From a virus: 34,821 nt of DNA. Shown here in pieces: positions 1 through 9,375 of this stretch; the stretch's first letter is position 1, and the number at the start of each line of letters is the position of its first letter. The position numbers and the translations under genes were made by a program. Location of the stretch: positions 1 through 34,821 of IMG/VR virus record IMGVR_UViG_3300033064_005668; one strand, written 5' to 3'. Under the pieces are notes generated by a model. The model saw only the letters and a program-made list of their open reading frames with translations, was not told the origin of the DNA and searched no databases.

Positions 1-3000
1 CAAATGTAGCTAAAAAAATAGGATACTCTAAGCTAGACAAGATGAATCAGGCTGATCGTAATGGAATGAAGGGATTTGCTAGCGGCGGCATAAGCACATT
101 TAAAGGGGCTGGCAATGGTACTAGTGATAGTATTGGACCAATAGGATTACCAACAGGCAGTTATGTTATAAGAGAAAAGGCTACTAAAGCTCTTGGTTTA
201 AATAAAGGTGGTGGTGTTGGAATAAGAAAATTTGAAGAAGGTGGTAGACTTAGTAAAGATGAAAGAAAGCGCAGAAAAGAGGAATTCTTAGCAACTCAAA
301 GAGGTGGGATTACTAGAGAAGAAGCAAGAGCTGTTGGTATGCCACGACCAGATTTTGGAGCTGGCGCTAGTAGAAAACGAGATGTAATGGCAACGCCTCA
401 AGGAGAAATCAACGTAAAAAATATTGAGGCTGAAGTTTTAAATAACTATGAGAAACTTTACGCTGAAGAGAAAAAAAGAATAGATGAGCTTTATACAACA
501 TTACAATCAGAAGCAGCCGACAGATATTTTAAAGGAGAAATAAATTTTGATGAGTTTAATACCACAATCGATGATCTTGTATCCTTTGCTGATTTAAGTA
601 AAAAACAAGCAAAAGATAAATTAACAGCACAAGCTCAAACAGCACAAGTTAAAGCTGTAGAAGAATATAAAACCGGTAAACAAGCCCCAGCAATCGAACA
701 AAGGAAGTCGGCAGATGCTGGCACATTCTCGACCGAAGTACAATCGTCTATGGATCAGGTTGTTAAAGAAGCTAAAGCAAAATATGAAGCTCTTTATTCC
801 GAAGAAAAACAAAGCTTAAAGGATTATTATCAGGCAAAAGCTAAGAATGTAGCGGACGAAGGCGGAGATGTTGCCGCAGTAATAGATGAGTATAAGGCTG
901 CTATTGGAGAATTAAAACAATCCATAGAATCTGGGTTTGGAACAGAAGTTAAAGAAAAACAAGCCCAGGTTCCTGAACAAATAGCAGAACAAAAAAGGGT
1001 TCAAGTAGAAGAAAAAAGAGAAACTGAAGCTAGAGCAGCAGATCCTTTTTATGATGCTAAAAAAGCTGCTGATGAATATGCTTTATCTGTTGGAAACGCA
1101 GCAGAAACTTCTAAACAAATGGCAGAAGAACAGAAAAGTTATATTGAATATTTAGCTAGAGAAAAAGGATTAAGCTCCAAAGGATTAAAAAGAGAGTTAA
1201 CTAAAAATGTGGCTAAAGAATCATACCAAGTTAAAGCTAGATCAAGATTTGGTCAAGAAGAACTTAAAGCCGTTGCGGCCGGAAGTTCTCAATCTCTAAG
1301 AGGTAAAGATGTTGCGGCTTTGGTACAACCAGGATCAGATGATCAAGAATCCCGAAAGGTTCAAGATATTGTGAGTGCTTTTGAGGCCAAAATCAAAGAA
1401 ATCAACCCTACTATTGATGGTGGACAAGCTAGAGCAGCAGCTATTAAACTAGCAGACGGATTATCAAAAGGAGATAAATCAGTACAACAGTTAATCGCAT
1501 CTGACGAAGAATTAAATAAATTGTTGGGTACTCAGATTTCAGATGCCGACGCGTATAATGAAGCAATTAGAAGAACCGCTGCTGCTGCTGGAATTAGTGA
1601 AGAAGCTCTCAGATCATTGGCATCTTCTACAGAAGTTGAAAGAAGAGAATTTGCAGAAACTCCAGAAGGAAAAAGGTATGGTGTTTTGGCTGAAATGATG
1701 CCAGATCAAGTTAAGCAATTTTCTCAAGGTGGCTTAGGAAAAGGTCTTGGAAAAGTAGATGACTTTTTTACTGGTAAGGGTGGTATATTGAGTAAAGGAG
1801 CTGCTAAGCTTGGTGGCTTTAGTGGTATAGCCGCTGGAGCAACCGCAGCAATTCCATTTGCGGCAGAAAGTCTTTTGACCAAAGAGCAAATGAAAGACCC
1901 AAATGTAGCTGGCGGACTTTCTGCTGCTACCGGAGCTTTATCTATGGGTGCTGCGGCTTATCAAATGACTGGTGGTGGAGTAACCGGATTAATAGCTGCT
2001 GCTGGAGCCGCTTTGCTAGGAGGAATTAAGGGATGGTTCGAAGGAAAAAATCAAGCTATATTCACAAACGCTATGGATAATTTAGCAAAAACAACTAGTG
2101 GTTTAGAACATGCATTTAAAGAATTAGAAAAAGAAGCTAGTCCTAAAAACATAAAAGAATTTAACAAGGCTGCTGGAGACGCTTTTATTGCACAACAAGA
2201 TATCTCCAATATAGCCTTTTCTGAAGAAAGAAGTGTTCTTGGCTCAGCTACTAGTGGAGAAGCTCTTGCTGGAGCAGCCAGTGGCGCGGCTATAGGAGCC
2301 GCAATAGGATCCATAGTTCCTGTTGTAGGTACAGCAGTAGGTGCCGCTGTGGGGGCTGGCTTAGGATATCTAGCTGGGGCGTTTACAGATTATTACAGTA
2401 AGTTCGACCCTCAGCAAATAGCAGAAGCTGGGGCCGCTTACGTTAATTCAGCAGTATCTCAATATGAGATGCAAACAAGAGGTGCTGAAATAAAAACAGA
2501 CAAAAAGTCTATTGATGAAGTTGACGCTATGATGAAAGCGATAAAAGATGGTTCCACAGCAGCTGGACCAATAGTTCAATCATATGCAGAGGCTTTAAGA
2601 GCAACTGGAAAATTTGGGAAAGAACAAATTGATGTTATGGCAGACGAAGAATCTGCTATTGCAGCATTTCTTCAAGTTAAAAAAGCTCAGTTAGGAAGCG
2701 AAGAACTTGCTATAGTAGAATTAAAAAAGAATAAAGATGCTGCGATAGAAGCTGGTAGAGGATTCAGAACCGCAGCAGAAGAAAGAATGTTAAAAGAAAA
2801 TCAATTAAAAAATGCTATTAAAGAGGTAGCCGTAGCCACAGAAAGCTTACTAGATATTTATCGTAGATTAGGTGCGAATATTCAAAGATTTTCCGATGAA
2901 ATGGGAGACGTTGTTGGGAATGTAAATAGTTATACGAATGACCTAACCGGCTCATCAACCGTTAAAGATGTAGATAGGGGTGGATCAGAAAGAATTCTAG

Positions 3001-5810
3001 GAAACATATCAGCCTACAGTGCCGAAGAGGTAAAATCAGCAGCCGGTAACGTGTCAGCTACTCTTGGAAACACACCAGAAGCAAAGACGTTGGCAGACAC
3101 AGCGACCGCATCAAAAATAATTTCCGATCAACTACCCGCTCTTTTAAAATCCAACCAAGGTAATCGAGGAGACGCAATAGACCAACTAGAACAGTTACTA
3201 TCCTCTCAAGGACTAGATAGCGCTGCAATAACAACAGTTCTGGAAGATATGAGGAAAACAGTTGGCGATTCAGAAGGAAAAGATACTGGCACACTAATAG
3301 GAGAAATAGAGAGCGGAATTCTAAATGAATTTTCTAAGGCAGCTGATGAAGGAGCAAAAAAACTACAAGAACTTTCAAAAACATATAATGATACTATTCA
3401 AAACTTTATTAATTTACAAAATCAGCAAAACGCAGCTATTCTAAAAGCAAACGAGTATTACAGACAATCTGCTCAAATAAGACTAAATGCTGAACTGGAC
3501 CTTGCTAAAGCTTTAGGTAAAAATCTAAGTCTAGACGAACTTAATAAGCCATTTGAAACTGAAATGGGCAGCCTAACACAAGGATTAAAAGATATCGGCG
3601 TTCTTGGCGAGGGAGCGTCTATGGATCCAGCAGCTATTGCACAAGGTATACAAACAGCCACAGAAAGAAACGCAGCCATAGAGCAATCTCAAACAGAAAT
3701 AGGCGGCCAGCTCAAAGGAACCACAGATGACGGACAAAGAAGAGCATTAAATGACGCACAGCTAAATAATACACAAGCTCTCGGTGAAAACGCAAGAGCG
3801 TTAGAAGAGGGCAAGGCCGCTCTACAAAAACTAGCAACCGATGGATCAAAGGCCGCAAACGCCCTAGCGAAAATACAAGAAGAACAAAAGAAGTTAGAAG
3901 CATTTGGCTCCGCTTTAGATACTGCATTAACAGCTAGTCCAGAAGAATTAGCTAAAATGAATACGAATACCGATGCTATGAATAGAGTTCTAGCTGGAGA
4001 TACTCGCAAATTAAAAACTAGTGAAGGAAGGCAACAAGCTTTTGCCGGATTGCAGCAAGATAAAGATCTTATTGGACAAGAAGAATACAATAAAAGATTA
4101 GCTGTTTTTCGCAGATCTGCTTTGATAGAAACTCAAGGAGAGGTCACTCCAGAACAAGAAAAAATGCTTAGTAGACTTGAAACAGGATTACCTGACGAAG
4201 AAGATCCTAATGTTAAAGCCTATAGAGAAGCTGTTGCAGTCCAGGTAGACGCAACAAACAAACTTGGTGATTTACAGATGCAATCTGCTGATAAAATCGG
4301 TATAGCTATGGATGATTTGCGAATGTTTTTACAGGATAAATTTCCGGATCTTCTAGCCAAAGCTGTTACAGATGCTAAAACGGCGTCAGCAACAGCTACT
4401 GAAGTTGGTAAACCAAAAGAAACTTCTCCAGAAGTTAAAGCAGAGAAACAACGCAGAGAAGAAGCAGACAAATCTGCTGCCGAAAGACAAAAAGAAATTG
4501 AAAAAGCAGAGAAGCAAGCTAAAATGGAATCAGATAGAGCGGTAAGATTAGATAAAAAAGCTACTAGCTCGGAATCTTGGGGAGCAGATCCTGTTGGTCG
4601 AGGTTTGGCAACAAACGCGGCCGAACAAGCTAGAGAATCTGAAGCGAAACTAGAAAGATTAAAAGCAGAAGATAAAGTAGCTAAAGATAAAGAAGAAAAA
4701 GAAAGAGGAACTTTTGATAGTAGTCGTAAACAACAAGAAGAAGAAGCTAAACAAGCTAAAAGTGCTGACGAAGCTAAAAAAGCCTCAGACGATAGAGCAA
4801 AAACAGAAGATGTTATAGATAGAGCTAGAGGCACAAGACAAGGAACCACAGCACCACCAATCGAAGCCCCACCACCGCCAGGACCAAGAACCAGAGCAGC
4901 GGTGGAATACCAAGCACAAACTGCTGTTCAAGCCACCAGAGTGGACCCTATTGAACAAACAATGAGACAATCCCAAACACGACAATCAACAGCAAATCTA
5001 GAACAATTAGAGCTAGCAAAAACCAATAGAAAAGAAGAAATACAGAAAAGAGCAAATAAACTCAAAGTGTCTAGAGTTGCAGCTATAGGTGCTGACACAC
5101 TTAAAGACGAAAGTGGGCAAGTGGTTAATCCAAATGTTTTGGCTGCTCAGAGTAGTTTACAAGCATCCGAGGACGCTTTAGTTACTATTGAAAAACAAAT
5201 TGCGGAAGAAAAAGCTAAACTAGCAGCATTAAAAGAACTAGAACAAACACAAGCCCAAACGGTACAAACACAACAAGTGTCGGGTGGACTGGTCGGCCCG
5301 TCTGGTAATGTTTATTCACGTTCTAGGCCGACTGAGCAGCAGTCCGTCACAGCCTATGACACACTATACCGGGCGGCTAGGGGCGAAGAAATAAGGCCGC
5401 CCCGATTATCACAAACATCACCTATTCCAACCCCACCTGTTTCAACTACCTCTCAACCAGAAACCGAAAGACCACCAAGAGGAGGCCCCGCCGAAGGAAT
5501 GGGCTACTCACTAACAGTAGACGACAAATCTGTACAATTTTTAACTGATTTAACAAATACTTTTAATACATTTGGAACATATGTAGATAAATTAGCTAAT
5601 CTTGATCTTAAACTTGAACTAACTGGTAACTATACTATAGATGTAAATATAACTGGCTCTGCTGGATTAGCAGCACTAGATAAGAATATGAGAGAATTAG
5701 CAACAGATTTAATAGAAGTAAAAATCTCAGAATTGCGAAACGAAATATCTTCTGTGACCAGAGGGGCTGTTAAGCCTAGTGGGTCTAAACCCAAAGGAGG
5801 TAAAAAATGA
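1..5810 (+). CDS. Tail tape-measure-like protein, partial (5' end outside window)
   Basis: The frame is open from base 3 through the first ATG at 42, with no stop between, so the visible 1922 residues from that ATG are most likely the C-terminal part of a longer protein. Near the left edge there is a glycine-rich stretch ending in SYVIREKA, the type of motif found in many phage tape-measure proteins. Long Lys/Glu/Ala/Gln-rich regions, probably coiled coil, surround three small-residue hydrophobic stretches at roughly residues 590-610, 645-665 and 739-782 (numbered from the ATG at 42). A Pro-rich linker lies near residue 1607 and the last 120 residues look globular. Tape-measure proteins span the tail tube, set its length and can enter the host envelope at infection. 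The following genes are tail-tip-like, which fits. Size, composition and position support the call; no enzymatic domain was recognised. Confidence 0.75.
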   Translation, partial: NVAKKIGYSKLDKMNQADRNGMKGFASGGISTFKGAGNGTSDSIGPIGLPTGSYVIREKATKALGLNKGGGVGIRKFEEGGRLSKDERKRRKEEFLATQRGGITREEARAVGMPRPDFGAGASRKRDVMATPQGEINVKNIEAEVLNNYEKLYAEEKKRIDELYTTLQSEAADRYFKGEINFDEFNTTIDDLVSFADLSKKQAKDKLTAQAQTAQVKAVEEYKTGKQAPAIEQRKSADAGTFSTEVQSSMDQVVKEAKAKYEALYSEEKQSLKDYYQAKAKNVADEGGDVAAVIDEYKAAIGELKQSIESGFGTEVKEKQAQVPEQIAEQKRVQVEEKRETEARAADPFYDAKKAADEYALSVGNAAETSKQMAEEQKSYIEYLAREKGLSSKGLKRELTKNVAKESYQVKARSRFGQEELKAVAAGSSQSLRGKDVAALVQPGSDDQESRKVQDIVSAFEAKIKEINPTIDGGQARAAAIKLADGLSKGDKSVQQLIASDEELNKLLGTQISDADAYNEAIRRTAAAAGISEEALRSLASSTEVERREFAETPEGKRYGVLAEMMPDQVKQFSQGGLGKGLGKVDDFFTGKGGILSKGAAKLGGFSGIAAGATAAIPFAAESLLTKEQMKDPNVAGGLSAATGALSMGAAAYQMTGGGVTGLIAAAGAALLGGIKGWFEGKNQAIFTNAMDNLAKTTSGLEHAFKELEKEASPKNIKEFNKAAGDAFIAQQDISNIAFSEERSVLGSATSGEALAGAASGAAIGAAIGSIVPVVGTAVGAAVGAGLGYLAGAFTDYYSKFDPQQIAEAGAAYVNSAVSQYEMQTRGAEIKTDKKSIDEVDAMMKAIKDGSTAAGPIVQSYAEALRATGKFGKEQIDVMADEESAIAAFLQVKKAQLGSEELAIVELKKNKDAAIEAGRGFRTAAEERMLKENQLKNAIKEVAVATESLLDIYRRLGANIQRFSDEMGDVVGNVNSYTNDLTGSSTVKDVDRGGSERILGNISAYSAEEVKSAAGNVSATLGNTPEAKTLADTATASKIISDQLPALLKSNQGNRGDAIDQLEQLLSSQGLDSAAITTVLEDMRKTVGDSEGKDTGTLIGEIESGILNEFSKAADEGAKKLQELSKTYNDTIQNFINLQNQQNAAILKANEYYRQSAQIRLNAELDLAKALGKNLSLDELNKPFETEMGSLTQGLKDIGVLGEGASMDPAAIAQGIQTATERNAAIEQSQTEIGGQLKGTTDDGQRRALNDAQLNNTQALGENARALEEGKAALQKLATDGSKAANALAKIQEEQKKLEAFGSALDTALTASPEELAKMNTNTDAMNRVLAGDTRKLKTSEGRQQAFAGLQQDKDLIGQEEYNKRLAVFRRSALIETQGEVTPEQEKMLSRLETGLPDEEDPNVKAYREAVAVQVDATNKLGDLQMQSADKIGIAMDDLRMFLQDKFPDLLAKAVTDAKTASATATEVGKPKETSPEVKAEKQRREEADKSAAERQKEIEKAEKQAKMESDRAVRLDKKATSSESWGADPVGRGLATNAAEQARESEAKLERLKAEDKVAKDKEEKERGTFDSSRKQQEEEAKQAKSADEAKKASDDRAKTEDVIDRARGTRQGTTAPPIEAPPPPGPRTRAAVEYQAQTAVQATRVDPIEQTMRQSQTRQSTANLEQLELAKTNRKEEIQKRANKLKVSRVAAIGADTLKDESGQVVNPNVLAAQSSLQASEDALVTIEKQIAEEKAKLAALKELEQTQAQTVQTQQVSGGLVGPSGNVYSRSRPTEQQSVTAYDTLYRAARGEEIRPPRLSQTSPIPTPPVSTTSQPETERPPRGGPAEGMGYSLTVDDKSVQFLTDLTNTFNTFGTYVDKLANLDLKLELTGNYTIDVNITGSAGLAALDKNMRELATDLIEVKISELRNEISSVTRGAVKPSGSKPKGGKK
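5793..5801 (+). promoter_or_regulatory. Strong ribosome binding site for the first tail protein
   Basis: AAAGGAGGT lies inside the last codons of the tape-measure-like gene, five bases before the ATG at 5807. That ATG overlaps the TGA of the upstream gene. This is a near-perfect anti-16S match and fixes the start. Confidence 0.75.
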
Positions 5811-7531
5811 CATATAATCCTTCTATAAAGATGTATTATTATGATTCTTTGCCGGGGTCTGGCTCTGATGAAAGCAATAGAATTGTTCCTGTGCCCATAA
5901 TGAAGATTAATCCGGAATACTACTATGCTAATGATACTATTATTGGATATACATATAATGTTGAATTGTTAGGATATGCTACGTCGATAGATCTAAGACA
6001 ACAGCAAACCGGTGTTCTAGGCATAGAGGAGACTCTAACTTCTATTCAAGTTATTAAAAATATCTTTAATAGAAATAATGGAATATTAGAAATAGTAGAT
6101 AATGACGGAACCATATTTAAGGGATATGGTGGGATTATAAGAAACATAAGTTTTAACGAGTCTTCTAATTTATGGATTAATTACTCACAATATACCATAC
6201 AAATAGAATTTGGTGAAATAGAACTTGCCGACTGTTCCGGACAAGGAGAAGCCATAATTTGTGACACCATAGCTAGTGGTATTTCAGACTCCCCGTATCT
6301 AATAGATATGAGACAATACAAAGTCAAATCTTTCTCTGACGGATGGTCTTTTTCTGTGGATGACAATGCCTATAATACATACAATGAATTTAAAAATGAA
6401 TATATTAATATTTCATATAACATATCAGCTAATGGTAAGCATTATTTGTCTAATATATCAGATGGCAAATTATTGCCCGCATGGGAGCAAGCTAAAAATT
6501 TTTGTCAGTATAGATTGCACCAACAAGTTAATAGGCTTATCGGAGACGCACTTCGATCTCCACACAATTCAGACGATGGGTGCTTGGTCGATGGTACCTT
6601 ATCAACAATATTTCGAAGTGCTGATGGAGTATTAGAAGATTTGACTGGATCATACAAAATATATAATGAAAAAATAAGTTGTAATACATCAGAGTCAGAG
6701 GGCTCTTTTGAAGCAAGCTATTCATCTATTTTGAAAAGAATAGTAGACGACAATGAAAACCTATGTAGCTATTCCGGAGACTGTATCCACACTTTCACCA
6801 TTGCTAAAAATGTTGATGATGACGGAAGAAAACAAAAAAACATACAACTGTCGCTACAGGGAAATATACAGGGTTTAGTACCTGGCGGACTAATTAAATC
6901 TAGTGGTATAATAGGTTTTCCAAACCAGGGATCAATTTTTGTATCATCTCAACCAACAAATAATAAATATGAAAACGCAAAAATATTATACGACAAAATT
7001 GGAGATAATAAAAAACTAAAAGATAAATTTTTACAGTGTTTAGAGATAAATAATGCTGCTCTAGGCGTCAGTGGCGCGTGTTTTGATCCAAGCGGAGTGC
7101 CAATTTCCAACAACCTTAATCTGACCCATAATTACATAGAAGGAAGTGTCAATTACTCAAGTAGTTTTGATACTAATACATCGTCCAAACCATCTGGTGT
7201 TGGTTATCAAAATATAGATATAAGTGTTGAGGAGTCTGTTCCTGTTATAGCAGAATTTGTGGTTCCTGGACGAAGCGGCGGACCAATTATACAGAGGTTA
7301 AATGTTGACACCCCTAAAAAAATCACTATTAATATACAAGGATCTAATCCTCCTTCTGATTGTTGTATTACTCCATCGGGTATGGTAACCACAGCTTGTT
7401 CGTCACCAACCGTTTTTTCTGGCATTCCTAATATTAATATTAATGGTGGTATTCTGACTCAGAATCAATATACTTCGAGCACTGATGGGTCGTTTAGCTT
7501 AACAAAATCATATATTTATTGTGATAATTAA
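5807..7531 (+). CDS. Tail/baseplate structural protein, paralogue 1
   Basis: A 574-residue protein translated from an ATG that overlaps the previous stop (ATGA). I do not recognise a named family. It is clearly a paralogue of the next gene. Both begin with a Tyr-rich strand followed by RIVP.P and YAND.I.GY, and both carry FNRN/FSRN then SISF/NISF about 100-150 residues in. Both also share SYKIYNE..CNTSESEG (near residue 281 here) and VEE.VPVI.EF.VP (near 473 here). The composition is rich in Ser, Asn, Ile and Tyr, as expected for beta-rich virion proteins, and there is no signal peptide. Position after the tape-measure gene suggests a role at the tail tip or baseplate. That role is inferred from synteny only. 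Confidence 0.65.
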   Translation: MTYNPSIKMYYYDSLPGSGSDESNRIVPVPIMKINPEYYYANDTIIGYTYNVELLGYATSIDLRQQQTGVLGIEETLTSIQVIKNIFNRNNGILEIVDNDGTIFKGYGGIIRNISFNESSNLWINYSQYTIQIEFGEIELADCSGQGEAIICDTIASGISDSPYLIDMRQYKVKSFSDGWSFSVDDNAYNTYNEFKNEYINISYNISANGKHYLSNISDGKLLPAWEQAKNFCQYRLHQQVNRLIGDALRSPHNSDDGCLVDGTLSTIFRSADGVLEDLTGSYKIYNEKISCNTSESEGSFEASYSSILKRIVDDNENLCSYSGDCIHTFTIAKNVDDDGRKQKNIQLSLQGNIQGLVPGGLIKSSGIIGFPNQGSIFVSSQPTNNKYENAKILYDKIGDNKKLKDKFLQCLEINNAALGVSGACFDPSGVPISNNLNLTHNYIEGSVNYSSSFDTNTSSKPSGVGYQNIDISVEESVPVIAEFVVPGRSGGPIIQRLNVDTPKKITINIQGSNPPSDCCITPSGMVTTACSSPTVFSGIPNININGGILTQNQYTSSTDGSFSLTKSYIYCDN

Positions 7532-7545
7532 CGGACTTATATAAT

Positions 7546-9375
7546 ATGATAAAATTTTATTATGGACCAGAATTAGGTGTTTTAGAAGACTATCGAATAG
7601 TTCCAGCTCCATTAATTAGTATTAATACCCAGTTATCTTATGCTAATGATATTATTGTTGGATATTCATATACCATTTCTATTAATGGTACTATTAGTAC
7701 GTTAGATAAGAAATATATCGAAAGTCTAGAAAATGATTTAATATACCAACAAGAAATTCCGAATTCAGGTCTGATTACCACAGAAAATGAGTTGGTTATT
7801 ATTGACGAGGCAGAAACTATTTTATATCAAGACGACCCTAATGCTATAGATAGAATAAGAAATATCAGACCAATACTATATGGTATAGAAAATGTTCGTA
7901 AACTTTTTAGTCGTAATGGTAGTTCTTTAACAGTTCGAGATGATCAAAACAATAATCTTATTAGGGCAAGAGGGGGCACTCTTAGAAGTATAAGCTTTGA
8001 CAATGGTTCAAATCAGTGGTCGGCAACATGCCCATATTCCGTGGAAATTGAATTTAATGAACTTGAAATAAATGGAGAAACTCAAGAGTGTAATAGTGGT
8101 CTTGTTGATGATAGTTCTATTACATCTAATCTTATAGATATAAACCAACATAAGATAAAAACCTTCAGTGAAAATTGGAATTTTAATGCCGAAGATGATA
8201 TATATAATTTTGTTAGTACAAATAATTTAGATATTTTTAATCCAGAACTATCTATCTCATACTCATTGTCTGCTACTGGTAAAAATTATTATATCGAAGA
8301 TGAATTAAATCCCGCCTGGGTACAAGCAAAGAATTTTGTACAAGCTCGATTATACGACAGGGTTAACAGTATAGCTTCTGTTTTAACCATTTCTGGTTCT
8401 GATGCATGTGATGGAGTGCAAACCCTAGATAATTTACATGAAAATATTGAAAATAGCGGAATAATCTCCGGGCTACAAAATTCTTATAAAATATATAACG
8501 AAACACTAACTTGTAATACATCAGAGTCTGAGGGAAAGTTTGACATTCAATATAATGCGATTTTAAAAAAAGATTGCATATCTGGATATTGTGCTGGTAA
8601 TGTGAGACACACAGTCAATAAAAATATAAGCTCTACATTGAACGGAAATAAAAATTCTGTTTCTATAAGCATAGATGGAGAGATAGAGGGCTTGTGTGAA
8701 GGAGGTATTGTGCAGGACTTTGGGGCATTCTCTCTTCCAAGAACCGGAAATATTTTAAAACAAGGAACAACATCTACTAAATATACTAATGCTAATATTT
8801 TTTTAAGTACTATTTTAAATATGGATCTAGACGATCTGTCGAATAGTTTCAAAACAGATTTGGATATAACACCAGAAGCGCTTGAACTAGTATCATCGTC
8901 TGGGTCTTGTGGCGGGATTTCAATAAAACCTGCTACTTTTAATATTACGAAAAACTTTATGACAGGATCAATATCCTATAATGCAGAATACTCCTCTGAT
9001 AGGTCATGCGCAACAGAAACTAACGGAAATTCTATATATAAAACCAGCATAAGTGTTGAGGAACCAGTACCTATAATATCAGAATTTAGTGTTCCAAACG
9101 GAAACTATATAATACAAGACATAGGAACAGTAACAGCAAGAAAAATCTCCGTAACAGCAGAAGGAAAAGAGAATAGAGCTTTTTGTGATCTGGATGACAT
9201 TAATTTATATTTAGAAGATATACTACAACAAGATATGGAAATATTATTTCCATTTTTAGAACTTCCTAATGAAGAAGATTTTATATTGACAAACAAGGGT
9301 TTCTCATATAATATAATAGAAGGATCATATACTGTTAATTTAGCCTATATTTGTGTCGAAGGATGTGATTTATGA
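7546..9375 (+). CDS. Tail/baseplate structural protein, paralogue 2
   Basis: A 609-residue protein whose whole length parallels the preceding gene. Shared blocks include RIVPAPL near the N-terminus, YAND.I.GY, an RN-G-L-V-D/RD strand followed by SISF and an IEFNELE-like strand. SYKIYNE..CNTSESEG lies near residue 313 and VEEPVPI.SEF.VP near 503. It differs by an insertion of about 40 residues after the first 50 residues, and by a longer C-terminal region. The gap after the previous gene is only 14 bases and shows no convincing Shine-Dalgarno sequence, so translation may depend on reinitiation. The pair probably arose by tandem duplication and may form a hetero-oligomeric ring or successive tail-tip layers (inference). 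Confidence 0.65.
   Translation: MIKFYYGPELGVLEDYRIVPAPLISINTQLSYANDIIVGYSYTISINGTISTLDKKYIESLENDLIYQQEIPNSGLITTENELVIIDEAETILYQDDPNAIDRIRNIRPILYGIENVRKLFSRNGSSLTVRDDQNNNLIRARGGTLRSISFDNGSNQWSATCPYSVEIEFNELEINGETQECNSGLVDDSSITSNLIDINQHKIKTFSENWNFNAEDDIYNFVSTNNLDIFNPELSISYSLSATGKNYYIEDELNPAWVQAKNFVQARLYDRVNSIASVLTISGSDACDGVQTLDNLHENIENSGIISGLQNSYKIYNETLTCNTSESEGKFDIQYNAILKKDCISGYCAGNVRHTVNKNISSTLNGNKNSVSISIDGEIEGLCEGGIVQDFGAFSLPRTGNILKQGTTSTKYTNANIFLSTILNMDLDDLSNSFKTDLDITPEALELVSSSGSCGGISIKPATFNITKNFMTGSISYNAEYSSDRSCATETNGNSIYKTSISVEEPVPIISEFSVPNGNYIIQDIGTVTARKISVTAEGKENRAFCDLDDINLYLEDILQQDMEILFPFLELPNEEDFILTNKGFSYNIIEGSYTVNLAYICVEGCDL

Noticed and set aside
42-44. ATG at 42 as the true start of the tape-measure-like gene
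   Set aside because: The frame is open to base 3, no Shine-Dalgarno site precedes the ATG, and the protein at that point is already inside a Gly-rich tape-measure-type region.
4220-4849. 209-codon minus-strand frame antisense to the tape-measure-like gene
   Set aside because: It is rich in Ser, Ala, Leu and Cys as expected from the reverse complement of a Lys/Glu/Ala-rich coiled-coil gene, and has no plausible domain.
9286-9312. TTGACA ... TATAAT on the plus strand before the hub-like gene
   Set aside because: The spacer is only 15 bases and it lies in coding sequence of an AT-rich genome, so chance is likely.
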